Source: Desertibacillus haloalkaliphilus (lineage in GTDB: Bacteria > Bacillota > Bacilli > Bacillales > KJ1-10-99). Taken from it: a stretch of DNA of 54,795 nt. Under the pieces are notes generated by a model. It made no database searches. It was not told the DNA's origin and saw nothing but the letters and a program-made list of their open reading frames with translations. A program made the translations under genes and the position numbers. Each line of letters opens with the position of its first letter. Position 1 is the stretch's first letter. Positions 19,447 to 27,499 of the stretch are shown here, piece after piece. The stretch spans positions 1-54,795 of the forward strand of contig NZ_JAHPIV010000020.1 of assembly GCF_019039105.1 (NCBI RefSeq), in the 5' to 3' direction.

Positions 19447-20277
19447 TTATTTAGCAGAAGCATTGATTTGCGAAACGACAACATCTTTTTTTGCTTGTTC
19501 TTGCTCACGTTTTTGTGGTTGAATCAGCCAATATACCCCCCCTACAAAAAGTCCACCTCCAACAATATTTCCGAGCGTGACCGGAATTAAGTTATGAAAG
19601 AATCCTGCAATCGTAATCGTCTCTGGCCCTGGGTGCACAAGGGCTAACCCAAGTACAGTCATGTTGGCAATGCTATGCTCGTAACCTGAAGCAATAAAGG
19701 CAAATAACATCCAAAAGATTAAAATCAATTTAGCGGCATCATTTTTTGTCCTCAACCCGGTCCAAATCGCGAGACAAACGAGCCAGTTACATAAAATTCC
19801 ACGAATGAATAACTCTAGCGTTCCGGCACTCATTTTCGTTTCAGCCGTTGTCATTAACAAATGACTGCCACCAATGCCTGAAAAAATCCCAGACCCGAAA
19901 ATAAGTAAAACTAAAGCCGCTGCCCCGATCAAATTTCCGAGGTAACACCAGAACCAATTGACGATTGTATCTCGCCAGGTTGTCACCCCCGAGAGCGTAC
20001 TCACGGTATAAACCATGTTATTACCAGTAAAAAGCTCCGCCCCCGCAAAAATGACGAGGATAAGTGCAACCGCAAAGGATACGCCCATCAAAAGCGATGT
20101 GATTGGTGATGAGATGTCAGCAAGCGGTGCTCCCACTGAAAAAATCAACACAATCCCTAGCCCGACATAAGCTCCCGCCAAACAAGCGGCAAGAACGTAC
20201 TTAAAAATACTAGCCTCAAGTAACTTCTTCTTTGTTAGAGCCATCTTGTTGAGTGCTTCCAGCGTTTCTGTAAACAT
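19447..20277 (-). CDS. nirC: Formate/nitrite transporter (FNT family), NirC-like
   Basis: 276 residues from ATG 20277, chosen because AAGGGTGGG lies 5 nt before it; the longer frame to 20313 lacks such a site. Six membrane segments of the pentameric FNT channel fold, with GAELFTGNNMVYTVS and NWLVCLAIWTG near the pore loops. The neighbouring nirBD points to nitrite uptake for assimilation or detoxification. The gene is about 31 nt upstream of nirB, so likely cotranscribed. Confidence 0.9.
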   Translation of the reverse strand: MFTETLEALNKMALTKKKLLEASIFKYVLAACLAGAYVGLGIVLIFSVGAPLADISSPITSLLMGVSFAVALILVIFAGAELFTGNNMVYTVSTLSGVTTWRDTIVNWFWCYLGNLIGAAALVLLIFGSGIFSGIGGSHLLMTTAETKMSAGTLELFIRGILCNWLVCLAIWTGLRTKNDAAKLILIFWMLFAFIASGYEHSIANMTVLGLALVHPGPETITIAGFFHNLIPVTLGNIVGGGLFVGGVYWLIQPQKREQEQAKKDVVVSQINASAK

Positions 20278-20432
20278 GTAACCCACCCTTATAAATGATT
20301 TGATTGTTCTCATTTGGTTTCTCTATGTTGTTTAATGCGTTAATTTCTCTATCACGATTCTTATCTTAAAGCAGAAAACTGAATATTTCTTCTTTTGTGT
20401 CATCTTTTCTAACATGGTTTTTCAGTCACAAT

Positions 20433-20480
20433 AAAAGCCCACAAAAACAACAATTCAAAGCAGTTGTTCCTGCGGGCTTG
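20433..20480 (-). terminator. Large terminator-like hairpin
   Basis: On the minus strand AAGCCCGCA pairs with TGTGGGCTT, with an inner ACAA/TTGT helix, followed by TTTATT. It would end minus-strand transcription coming from the antitoxin remnant and insulate the nirC operon. Confidence 0.65.
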
Positions 20481-20605
20481 TATTTTGTGGTCATCAGGGG
20501 CAAACCTATAGTTACTGAAGTCGATTGTTGGGTCACCTTCATCCTGTTTAGTCTCTATTCCAACAAAAAAATAACACCACAGCCATTAGTCCATAGCCAT
20601 GATGT

Positions 20606-20773
20606 TTATTGGTTTATATCTTTAAAATTCCTACCAATATCTAATTTCTCCTTAACTTCATCATGAGAAATAGCTTTTCCAGCGTTTAATTCTTGAATAC
20701 ATTTATCAATTTTTGATCTTACATAAAGCTCCCTCATAATGTCCTCAAGAGTCACATTTTCCGGTAAACCCAA
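20606..20773 (-). pseudogene. Truncated antitoxin-like remnant
   Basis: A 55-codon frame (TTG or none as start, no ribosome-binding site) encoding ENVTLEDIMRELYVRSKI and IQELNAGKAISHDEVKEKL. The pattern of a helix followed by GKxISHDEVKxxL is typical of antitoxins paired with RelE/ParE-type toxins. A stop codon lies directly upstream, and a copy of the structured 145-nt repeat starts 35 bp further on, so insertion of the repeat may have removed the start. No toxin gene is visible on the other side. Family call moderate. Confidence 0.5.
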
Positions 20774-20807
20774 TTAATTTTATTACTAATGAATAATGGT
20801 ATTTCCA

Positions 20808-20945
20808 CTAGCAAGCCCCCAAACGGTGCTAACCGTTTGCGGCGGCGTTAGCCGACATAGTGGAGACAATGACGAGAACGTCGAAAGCCTGCTTTTTGGC
20901 TTTCGTAAGCGATCAGAATTGACTACACGCTCAGGATCAAGCGGA
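20808..20945 (+). repeat. Structured 145-nt repeat, copy G
   Basis: AAACGGTGCTAACCGTTT hairpin, then CGGC-GTTA-GCCG (the CGAC/GTCG stem of other copies changed on both sides), then a long arm GTGGAGACAAT ... ATTGACTACAC with terminal hairpin GAAAGCC/GGCTTTC. The outer stem is weak in this copy. It abuts the antitoxin remnant. Confidence 0.8.
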
Positions 20946-20990
20946 TAAAATCATTCCCCATATTCGAGATAGGAAGATTCTTTTACAAAA

Positions 20991-21016
20991 GAAAAAGCCA
21001 GCACCGAAATGCTGAC
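20991..21016 (-). terminator. Terminator after the HPP-family gene
   Basis: On the minus strand GTCAGCA and TGCTGGC pair, followed by TTTTTCTTTTG. Confidence 0.8.
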
Positions 21017-21043
21017 TTCACTTTATTCATATATCTATTACCC

Positions 21044-21601
21044 CTAGATCCACTGCTTCGGATATTGCCGATCTTTAAAAAAGTTATTATAAACCACTGA
21101 AATCGCAATTAACACAAGCGCACAAATCATCGTCGTCACTAAAAAGCCCCAACCAACCTCAGTATTAATCGCAACAATCGCACTTGCAGCCGCAGGCGGA
21201 TGCAACACTTTAGCAAAAATCATTAAAAATAACACAAGAGCAAGCGTAATCCCAATCGTAATATGCGTCCGACCAAACAAATCCCAAACCGCAAGCGCCG
21301 TCAACGTTGACAACAAATGCCCACCAAAAATATGACGCGGCTGCGAAAACGGTCCAGCATACGCAACAAACACAAGTAACGCACTCGCCCCCATCGGACC
21401 AAGCACCATCGGATAACCCAACGGAATTGCAATAAAACTTAACACAATGATCGCAATCAAACCACCTGTCGTTGCAATAATGTTATCCGTTAACGCAATC
21501 CTCGACTCACTCTTTTGATTGCCACGCATTTTTTCAAAATAAGAGCTGTCTAATGTATGTACCGGCTGACTATCGTCTTTATTAAAACTTTTACCTAACA
21601 T
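21044..21601 (-). CDS. HPP-family membrane protein
   Basis: 185 residues from ATG 21601, chosen for the strong AAGGGGAGCGGAG site; the frame extends to 21685 without one. Four membrane segments and the family signature FAKVLHPPAAASA (the HPP motif). Some plant and cyanobacterial HPP proteins transport nitrite, and this gene lies close to nirC-nirB-nirD and behind an Fnr-type box, so nitrite transport is a reasonable guess but unproven. Confidence 0.85.
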   Translation of the reverse strand: MLGKSFNKDDSQPVHTLDSSYFEKMRGNQKSESRIALTDNIIATTGGLIAIIVLSFIAIPLGYPMVLGPMGASALLVFVAYAGPFSQPRHIFGGHLLSTLTALAVWDLFGRTHITIGITLALVLFLMIFAKVLHPPAAASAIVAINTEVGWGFLVTTMICALVLIAISVVYNNFFKDRQYPKQWI

Positions 21602-21664
21602 TAACTCCGCTCCCCTTACATTTCTATTTTCAACAACTTTGTAACAATTTCTTCCACAAAATCT

Positions 21665-21693
21665 ATTGTAAGTGAAATTGGTCACACTTAAAA
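21665..21693 (-). promoter_or_regulatory. Fnr-type box with -10/-35 in front of the HPP gene
   Basis: TGTGACCAATTTCACT (minus strand, 21671-21686) matches the Bacillus Fnr consensus TGTGA-N6-TCACA at 9 of 10 fixed positions. TACAAT follows immediately at 21665-21670 and a weak TTTTAA precedes at 21688-21693. If that promoter is used, the box lies between -10 and -35 and Fnr would repress; a further downstream start would make it an activator site. Confidence 0.65.
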
Positions 21694-21786
21694 GAGTTTT
21701 TTGACAATTAGATGAACTTTTTTAAACTAAACCGATTATTCTTGGTGGTTTTTAATAAAATCCTCTAAAAAAGAAAAAAAGAGGTG

Positions 21787-21822
21787 GAACAAAAGATAAA
21801 AACCAACCTTTTGTCCCAGCAT
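21787..21822. terminator. TGGGAC-type hairpin
   Basis: GGTGGAACAAAAG pairs with CTTTTGTCCCAGC. This is the same hairpin motif (GAGGCTGGGACAAAA and its complement) that the two edge insertion sequences interrupt. Confidence 0.5.
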
Positions 21823-21977
21823 CCGAATAAGTTATTTTCCTTTAAATCGTTTCTGACACTCTCTAAAGGGCCCTCTTCCCTAAAACGTTACGGTTCACCA
21901 CCGCAAAAAAACTCAGTTCGCTCTTGAACTAAGCTTTCTCTATCATATTCTCTGTTCATCACGGAAGAGGCTCGGGT

Positions 21978-22142
21978 CTAATCTTTCTTCACCGCTTCCC
22001 TAACTCTTGCCCGCTCAATAATCAATGTAATTTCAGTAAAGTACTTTTTCGCTTCATCATAAGACCCTGAGCGGTTGATCCGAACCTTCAACTCACGAAC
22101 CTTTTCTAACTCAGAATCATTCAAGTATTGTAACTTACTCAA
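21978..22142 (-). CDS. Small helical protein of unknown function
   Basis: 54 residues from a TTG start at 22142, preceded by AAAGGGAG at 8 nt; upstream ATGs in the same frame have no ribosome-binding site and lie in repeat DNA. The sequence (SKLQYLNDSELEKVRELKV, YDEAKKYFTEITLIIERAR) is charged and strongly helical. I do not recognise it. It is divergent from the methyltransferase gene. Confidence 0.55.
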   Translation of the reverse strand: MSKLQYLNDSELEKVRELKVRINRSGSYDEAKKYFTEITLIIERARVREAVKKD

Positions 22143-22179
22143 GCGAATACTCCCTTTCCATTTTAAATTAAACATAGGG

Positions 22180-22296
22180 ACTGATCCGACTGGCCTACTG
22201 GAGTAAACCGCTCCTAGAGGCTTACAACCTGTAGCGGCTTTGCTCATTGCTATAAGTCTGTTCAAAAAAAGGAAGAACCCCCCTTTTTGAACATTC
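22180..22296. repeat. MITE-like element, copy 1 (partial)
   Basis: Contains GCTCATTGCTATAAGTCTGTTC, a stretch of TTCAAAAAAAGG ... CCCCCCTTTTTGAACATTCTC, matching the right half of the elements at 23567, 50206 and 52650. Left boundary unclear. Confidence 0.55.
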
Positions 22297-22335
22297 TCTT
22301 TTACTATACCATAGCAAATTTTCCTATACCAATCG

Positions 22336-22363
22336 TTTACTTACCATCAATATCAATTATAAT
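22336..22363 (+). promoter_or_regulatory. Sigma-A-type promoter for the methyltransferase
   Basis: TTTACT (22336-22341), 16-bp spacer, TATAAT (22358-22363), 65 nt before the start codon. Confidence 0.6.
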
Positions 22364-22427
22364 AGAGATAATGGCAAATGTGCCTTATGATATCAAAAAC
22401 TAACCTACATAAAAGCGGTGATAACAA

Positions 22428-23039
22428 TTGTTAAAAGATACTGGTGAACGTATTATTCCAAAAGAAATGAAACCGACAAATGGAATGTTACTTGAACACC
22501 TAGCCCGCTATTACTTTTCCACACCGTATGCGAACGGAAGGGTCTTAGATATCGCTTCTGGTACAGGCTACGGAAGTGTCATGATCGCCAAAACACGCAA
22601 TACTGAAGTGGATGAAGTGATTGGCGTTGAACTTGACCCAGACACACTTGACTATGCGAAAAAGAACTACTACCACCCACGCGTGCACTTTAAACAAGGG
22701 AATGCGCTCGATCCTGATCTCCCTGAAAAGATCGGAACATTTGATACGATTTTAAGCTTCGAAACGATTGAGCACGTCAGCGATGACCAGCTATTTGTCA
22801 AAAACATGTACCAGTTGTTAAATAAAGGCGGAACACTCGTCCTCTCGACACCATTTGGAAGAGGACGAGGCGTCCCAAGCTCCGAGCCTTATCATTATCA
22901 TCAGTTAACCGAAGACGAATTTAAAGAGTTATTTACAGACTTTAGCGAGGTCGAATTTTATTACCAACGTTACGTCACCTTTGAGCCTCCTAGACCTGGC
23001 GTTCGCTACCCAATCGGTGTCGCTGTTTGTAAGAAGTAA
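22428..23039 (+). CDS. Class I SAM-dependent methyltransferase
   Basis: 203 residues. Motif I is RVLDIASGTGYGSVMIA near residue 40 (the SAM-binding Gly loop), the acidic end of strand 2 is VIGVELDPDTL, and motif post-II/IV is FDTILSFETIEHV. It resembles the Methyltransf_11/UbiE-like small-molecule enzymes. The N-terminus GERIIPKEMKPTNGMLLEHLARY is common in Bacillus homologues of unknown substrate. The start is TTG. It stands alone with its own promoter and a shared terminator. Confidence 0.85.
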   Translation: MLKDTGERIIPKEMKPTNGMLLEHLARYYFSTPYANGRVLDIASGTGYGSVMIAKTRNTEVDEVIGVELDPDTLDYAKKNYYHPRVHFKQGNALDPDLPEKIGTFDTILSFETIEHVSDDQLFVKNMYQLLNKGGTLVLSTPFGRGRGVPSSEPYHYHQLTEDEFKELFTDFSEVEFYYQRYVTFEPPRPGVRYPIGVAVCKK

Positions 23040-23071
23040 TGATCTACCGGCACGACTCTCATGAGCATATA

Positions 23072-23109
23072 AAAGGATTGTCCTCATCTAATGATTGAAG
23101 ACAATCCTT
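23072..23109. terminator. Bidirectional terminator
   Basis: AAGGATTGTC and GACAATCCTT pair around a 17-nt loop between the convergent methyltransferase and usp genes; the minus-strand side is followed by TTTTAT. Confidence 0.75.
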
Positions 23110-23119
23110 GTTAGAAATC

Positions 23120-23536
23120 TTATTTCACAATCATCACAGGTGCTTGTACACGCTTAGCAACCTTGTGGCTTACGCTTCCAAGTACCATACTTTGGAGCTT
23201 ATTTAACCCACGGCTACCGATGATGACATACTCAAAATCATGCTCGTTTGCAAAGTCAACGATCGTTGGCCCTGGCTCTCCTTGAAGCATTTTTAGCTCA
23301 ACCTCAATACCTGCTTGTTTTACGGTATCTTCAACCTCTTGAAGCTTCTCTTTACGCTTTTTCTCGATGATCAGTTTATCGGTGTTATGCAATACATCCG
23401 CTTTAGACGTTGCCCCATCAATCGCATAAACGATGGTGATTTTTGCATCCCCACTCAATTTCGCTAGTTCAACCGCTTTTTGCGCTGCTCGAATCGAGTG
23501 CTCTGAGCCATCTGCAGCTAATAGTAAGTTTTTCAC
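23120..23536 (-). CDS. Universal stress protein (UspA family)
   Basis: A 138-residue single Usp domain. LLAADGSEHSIRAAQKAVELA starts the fold, and the ATP-binding motif G-2x-G-9x-G-S is present near the end (GSRGLNKLQSMVLGSVSHK), so it likely binds ATP. It lies 170 bp downstream of a SulP transporter gene on the same strand, and an equivalent sulP-usp pair lies at 32.5-34.4 kb. TATAAT at 23568-23573 could be its own -10. Confidence 0.9.
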   Translation of the reverse strand: MKNLLLAADGSEHSIRAAQKAVELAKLSGDAKITIVYAIDGATSKADVLHNTDKLIIEKKRKEKLQEVEDTVKQAGIEVELKMLQGEPGPTIVDFANEHDFEYVIIGSRGLNKLQSMVLGSVSHKVAKRVQAPVMIVK

Positions 23537-23566
23537 AACGATTCCCCCTCTCGAATCCTACATTCC

Positions 23567-23650
23567 CATTATAGAGCATTTTTTGCAATGGCTCCACTCG
23601 CTGCGTTCATTGCTTCAAGTCAATTCAAACAGGGAGCTCCTTTTTTGAAC
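23567..23650. repeat. MITE-like element, copy 2
   Basis: Starts ATTATAGAGC, contains GCAATGGCTCCACTCGCTGC and TTGCTTCAAGTCAATTCAAAC, and ends TTTTTTGAACTGACTATAAT. The ends are imperfect inverted repeats. One end supplies the TATAAT in front of usp. Confidence 0.65.
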
Positions 23651-23661
23651 TGACTATAATA

Positions 23662-23700
23662 AAAAATTGACACGTTGTATGTGACAACGTGTCAATTTTT
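23662..23700. terminator. Bidirectional terminator after sulP
   Basis: AAAAATTGACACGTTG and CAACGTGTCAATTTTT form a perfect 16-bp stem with U-runs on both sides, directly after the sulP stop, so usp at 23120 is probably transcribed separately. Confidence 0.85.
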
Positions 23701-23705
23701 AAACA

Positions 23706-25163
23706 TTAGTGACCAGAGGCTGTTGTGCCTCCCATTTCATCCATTAACTTCGAACTTTCATTATTTAAACCAATCATCGTTACTTTCGTGTCATTTTGAT
23801 CATACTTCATTTTAATCTTGTCAATCGCACCAACAGCTGAGTCATCCCATAAGTGCGCTTCTGATAAGTCGATTTCAACTTCTTTAACATCGTCTTTAAA
23901 ATCAAATGAAGCCATAAAGTCAGTCACTGATGCGAAGAAAATCTGTCCGCGAACGCGGTAAACCTTTTTCGTTCCACCTTCAGCCATCATTGTTGTCACA
24001 TGAACCTTCGAGATCTTCGCTGCAAAGAAGATGGCACTTAAGACAACCCCAGCTAAAACCCCTTTAGATAAGTCATGTGTCACAACGACTGTACCGACAG
24101 TAACGACCATAACTGCCGCATCGGTACGTGGTACTTTGTGCAGTGTACGTAATGAATTCCAGTCAAATGTACCGATCGAAACCATAATCATGACTCCGGC
24201 AAGTGCGGCCATTGGAATCTGCACAACAAGCCCACCGAGAACGACAATTAAGAACATCAAGAAGACACCAGCAACAAGCGCAGAAAGTCGTCCTCTACCG
24301 CCAGATTTGACGTTGATCACAGATTGTCCGATCATCGCACAACCTGCCATACCACCAAAGAAACCCGTTACGATATTAGCAATCCCTTGACCACGACTTT
24401 CTTTGTTTTTATCACTGTCTGTGTCCGTCATATCATCAACAATTGACGCTGTTAATAACGACTCAAGGATACCAACAATCGCTAGTGCCAATGAATAAGG
24501 GAAAATAATCATTAGAGTCTCAAGGTTTAGCGGGATATTCGGTAACGCAAACACCGGTAATGTTTGAGTTAATTCTCCCATATCACCAACGGTACGCACG
24601 CCAACATTAGCGATAACCGCTATTGCTGTAACGACAACAATCGCTACTAGCGCAGATGGTACCGCTGTTGTGAACCGAGGTAAAATGTAAATAATTGCTA
24701 ATGTCAGCGCTACTAACGAGTACATGATCCACGTCTCACCAACAAAATGTTGTAATTGCGACGTAAAAATAAGAATCGCGAGCGCATTAACAAACCCTAC
24801 CATCACCGATCGAGGAACAAACTTCATAAAACGCGCAAGTTTACATACCCCGAAAATGATTTGCAAAATACCTGTCAAAATCGTCGCAGCCAATAAATAC
24901 TCCAAGCCATGTTCAGCAACTAACGTAATCATTAATAATGCCATTGCACCTGTTGCCGCAGAAATCATCCCTGGGCGACCACCGACAAAGGCGATCACAA
25001 CCGCTATACAGAACGATGCATATAATCCTACCATCGGGTCTACACCGGCAATGATAGAGAATGCGATTGCTTCAGGAATAAGTGCTAGCGCAACAACCAT
25101 GCCGGCAAGAATGTCTCCCTTCACGTTGCCAAACCATTCTTGCTTAATTGCTTCTAAATTCAA
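23706..25163 (-). CDS. SulP-family anion transporter with STAS domain
   Basis: 485 residues: about eleven or more membrane segments followed by a C-terminal STAS domain from about residue 390 ([22 protein letters not shown]). SulP members carry sulfate, bicarbonate or other anions; the substrate cannot be told here. Core motifs [21 protein letters not shown] and [23 protein letters not shown] are intact. A close paralogue lies at 32490-33938. An Fnr-type box lies about 160 nt upstream. Confidence 0.93.
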   Translation of the reverse strand: MNLEAIKQEWFGNVKGDILAGMVVALALIPEAIAFSIIAGVDPMVGLYASFCIAVVIAFVGGRPGMISAATGAMALLMITLVAEHGLEYLLAATILTGILQIIFGVCKLARFMKFVPRSVMVGFVNALAILIFTSQLQHFVGETWIMYSLVALTLAIIYILPRFTTAVPSALVAIVVVTAIAVIANVGVRTVGDMGELTQTLPVFALPNIPLNLETLMIIFPYSLALAIVGILESLLTASIVDDMTDTDSDKNKESRGQGIANIVTGFFGGMAGCAMIGQSVINVKSGGRGRLSALVAGVFLMFLIVVLGGLVVQIPMAALAGVMIMVSIGTFDWNSLRTLHKVPRTDAAVMVVTVGTVVVTHDLSKGVLAGVVLSAIFFAAKISKVHVTTMMAEGGTKKVYRVRGQIFFASVTDFMASFDFKDDVKEVEIDLSEAHLWDDSAVGAIDKIKMKYDQNDTKVTMIGLNNESSKLMDEMGGTTASGH

Positions 25164-25187
25164 GACAGCACCTCTTTCTATTCAATT

Positions 25188-25270
25188 TTTTAAGAGATGT
25201 TCAAAAAGTTTGGTGAAAACATCGTCAAACTACTCGGGTCTGTTTATCCACCTTCTTGAACAATCACTTT
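25188..25270. repeat. MITE-like element, copy 3
   Basis: TTAAGAGATGTTCAAAAAG at one end and CTTCTTGAACAATCACTTTT at the other match the terminal repeats of the family loosely. It lies in the 5' leader of sulP. Confidence 0.45.
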
Positions 25271-25323
25271 TAGTAAATTAGTGACTTTCGACTCTCACGA
25301 AAGTCAGGGTCCGTTTTCAACAA

Positions 25324-25339
25324 AGTGAACTATATCACA
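25324..25339 (-). promoter_or_regulatory. Fnr-type box between sulP and the CBS gene
   Basis: The minus strand reads TGTGATATAGTTCACT, matching TGTGA-N6-TCACA at 9 of 10 positions. It lies 161 nt upstream of sulP and about 255 nt upstream of the CBS-domain gene. I found no clear -10 at the spacing expected for activation in either direction. The 25164-25594 intergenic region also holds MITE copy 3 and the GACTTTCG/CGAAAGTC hairpin (25283-25305), and no gene. Confidence 0.55.
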
Positions 25340-25594
25340 GGATACAGGTTTTGAAAAATGCGATGTAAGCGTACGTCATTATGGTTTTTCTTTGATTTTC
25401 TCTTTTTTTCTCCTACATATTGTTCTTTTCACAAAAAGTTCATAATGATAAATTCAGAAAATTCAGTTTACATTATGTGAAAGGGATGGTTATGTAGGAA
25501 ATTACCACTATTCTAGAACAACTTAGCTTTTTAATCACATACATGTTTTCATGTCGTTTAACACATACTAGCTTTTGTAAAGGAGGTATGCCAA

Positions 25595-26032
25595 ATGGCA
25601 CAAACTTTAAATGAAATTATGTCTAAAAATGTTGTTTCTGTTTCACCGCAACAATCGGTGCAAGAAGCAGCGGCTTTAATGAGCCAATATAACATTGGTT
25701 CCATTCCTGTTGTTGAAAACGGTCAATTACGTGGGATCATCACTGACCGTGACATCACGCTCCGTTCAACAGCACAAGGGAGTGCAGCAAACACACCTGT
25801 ATCTCAGTGCATGACTGCAGGCGTAACAGCAGGTTCTCCGACAATGGATGTTCATCAAGCAGCACAAATGATGGCACAAAACCAAGTACGTCGTCTTCCT
25901 GTTGTTGACAACAACGGTGTTGTCGGTATGGTTGCACTTGGTGACCTAGCTGTCCAAAACATTTATCAAAATGAAGCAGAACAAGCACTTTCCAACATTT
26001 CAACACCATCTAGACCTGATCAACTTTCTTAA
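25595..26032 (+). CDS. CBS-domain pair protein (YhcV-like)
   Basis: 145 residues consisting of two CBS domains (MSKNVVSVSPQQSVQEAAALM ... GIITDRDITLR, then GSPTMDVHQAAQMMAQNQVRRLPVV ... GMVALGDLA). CBS pairs bind adenosyl ligands and regulate partners. B. subtilis YhcV is similar. AAAGGAGGT precedes the ATG at 7 nt. It has its own terminator. Its partner is unknown. Confidence 0.9.
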   Translation: MAQTLNEIMSKNVVSVSPQQSVQEAAALMSQYNIGSIPVVENGQLRGIITDRDITLRSTAQGSAANTPVSQCMTAGVTAGSPTMDVHQAAQMMAQNQVRRLPVVDNNGVVGMVALGDLAVQNIYQNEAEQALSNISTPSRPDQLS

Positions 26033-26118
26033 TAACAAAAAGTGATTTATTCCTTTTGTCATGTTAAAAAGACACCCAAAGAAGTTGATTAGGTAAACCT
26101 GTTATAGACCTCACTATC

Positions 26119-26155
26119 AGTCCTATGATGAGAAACTACTCATCATAGGACTTTT
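26119..26155 (+). terminator. Terminator after the CBS-domain gene
   Basis: AGTCCTATGATGAG and CTCATCATAGGACT form a 14-bp perfect stem with a 6-nt loop, followed by TTTT. Confidence 0.9.
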
Positions 26156-26214
26156 AAAATTGTAACGATTAAAGCCCCTTCCATGCCTTTTTTTGATTTG
26201 CTTGCCTTTATTAC

Positions 26215-27009
26215 TCACACAACAATTCGTTCCGGATGTGTGTAAATATTCATTCTCGTTCCACGAATAAAGCCAACAGTTGTCATATTTAACTCCTCAG
26301 CCATTTCAAGAGCAAGGTTTGTTGGTGCTGATTTTGATAACACGATACCAATACCAATCTTTGCTGCTTTTAGTAAAACCTCAGATGAGATTCTCCCACT
26401 AAAAACTAAAATTTTATCCCTGACTGATATTTTATTCATTAAACAATAGCCGTAGAGCTTATCAAGGGCATTATGACGACCAATATCACTTCTCATCACT
26501 AATAAGGTAGATGAATTGCAAATGGCCGCGCTATGAACGCCACCCGTTTCCTTGAAAACATCACTATGTTGTTGCAAACTTTCCATTAACTGAAAACAAC
26601 TTTCAGCAGAAACGGTGATCGTAGAAAGAGACGTTTTCGCCGTTCGTACATCATGATGAAAGTAAAAAGATTGTCGGCTATTCCCACAACAGGAACCAAT
26701 AAATCGTTTTGAATGTAAGTGTAAGCTCACATCTGGCTTATGATTCAACGTAACATACGCCATCCCACGTCCCTCATCAATGGACAGTGATTTCACATCT
26801 TTATCGTACATACGAATAATCCCTTCCGAGGCTAAAAAGCCAACAACCATCTCTTCCAACTCTTTTGGGGTACAAACGACCGTTGCAAACTCTTCACCAT
26901 GGATTTGAATCGTTAATGGATATTCAGTGACAACCTTCTCAGATTTCGAAATAAATGTTCCCCGGTCATATGTATATACAGGTCGTTTAATTATAATTGG
27001 TTTATCCAT
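26215..27009 (-). CDS. fdhD: Formate dehydrogenase accessory sulfurtransferase FdhD
   Basis: 264 residues. FdhD takes sulfur from a cysteine desulfurase to the molybdenum cofactor of formate dehydrogenase, which needs the sulfido ligand for activity. The Cys pair in FIGSCCGNSRQSF near residue 120 corresponds to the sulfur-transfer cysteines, and GGVHSAAIC and RSDIGRHNALDKLYG are the family's conserved blocks. It is the last gene of the formate cluster on this strand. Confidence 0.94.
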   Translation of the reverse strand: MDKPIIIKRPVYTYDRGTFISKSEKVVTEYPLTIQIHGEEFATVVCTPKELEEMVVGFLASEGIIRMYDKDVKSLSIDEGRGMAYVTLNHKPDVSLHLHSKRFIGSCCGNSRQSFYFHHDVRTAKTSLSTITVSAESCFQLMESLQQHSDVFKETGGVHSAAICNSSTLLVMRSDIGRHNALDKLYGYCLMNKISVRDKILVFSGRISSEVLLKAAKIGIGIVLSKSAPTNLALEMAEELNMTTVGFIRGTRMNIYTHPERIVV

Positions 27010-27079
27010 TGTTTCGCCCCTTACAATAAAAAACCAAACTTAGAAGAACCTTTCGTTCCCCCAAGTTTGATTTAAAGGA

Positions 27080-27214
27080 TTAGCTTTCAGATAATTCATT
27101 GAAATACGACGTTAGCTCGCCAGTACAGTTTTCGCAAACATCAAGCAGATCATGCTCTAACTTCTCTTCCATTGCCTCATCGGTTCGACCACAAACTTCG
27201 CAAATTCGTCGCAA
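27080..27214 (-). CDS. Small CxxC-CxxC zinc-finger-like protein in the formate cluster
   Basis: 44 residues from a TTG start at 27214, preceded by GGAGGGGG at 5-6 nt. It has CEVC near residue 5 and CENC near residue 27 with an acidic helix between (TDEAMEEKLEHDLLD), so it likely folds around zinc. It is 12 nt from the preceding gene and sits between the HMA-like gene and fdhD, so it belongs to the formate cluster. Family not recognised. Confidence 0.65.
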   Translation of the reverse strand: MRRICEVCGRTDEAMEEKLEHDLLDVCENCTGELTSYFNELSES

Positions 27215-27226
27215 TAGGACCCCCTC

Positions 27227-27466
27227 CTAGAATTCATCTTGTTTGATATCACCTTCTGGATTTTCAAGCTGGTATCCACAATCAGCTATAGCTTGCTGAA
27301 AATCAATGAACGAAGCCGCCTTTGCGTCAAAGGACACAATCGCTTCACGTTTATCAACGTTGATGTCAACACCTCGAATGCCCCATACATCTCGAAGTAC
27401 TTGCTTAACCTTCTCCGCGTCTTCTTGGCTTGCCAAATTAACGATTGAAATTTTCCGCGTTTCCAA
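27227..27466 (-). CDS. HMA-like small protein lacking the metal-binding CxxC
   Basis: 79 residues from a TTG at 27466; AAAGGAGGGG is 4 nt upstream. The pattern (KISIVNLASQEDAEKVKQVL, VWGIRGVDINVDKREAIVSFD, FIDFQQAIADCGYQLE) is that of a heavy-metal-associated ferredoxin-like fold, but the CxxC loop is replaced by NLASQEDAEK, so it should not bind copper in the usual way. It lies between the DUF1641 gene and the small zinc gene of the formate cluster. A role in assembling the dehydrogenase is possible. Confidence 0.7.
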   Translation of the reverse strand: METRKISIVNLASQEDAEKVKQVLRDVWGIRGVDINVDKREAIVSFDAKAASFIDFQQAIADCGYQLENPEGDIKQDEF

Positions 27467-27499
27467 TCTACCCCTCCTTTTCAAGTCAGTGCCTACATT

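Noticed and set aside
20320-20400. Fnr box upstream of nirC
   Set aside because: Only CGTGATAGAGAAATTA is present; the second half-site does not match.
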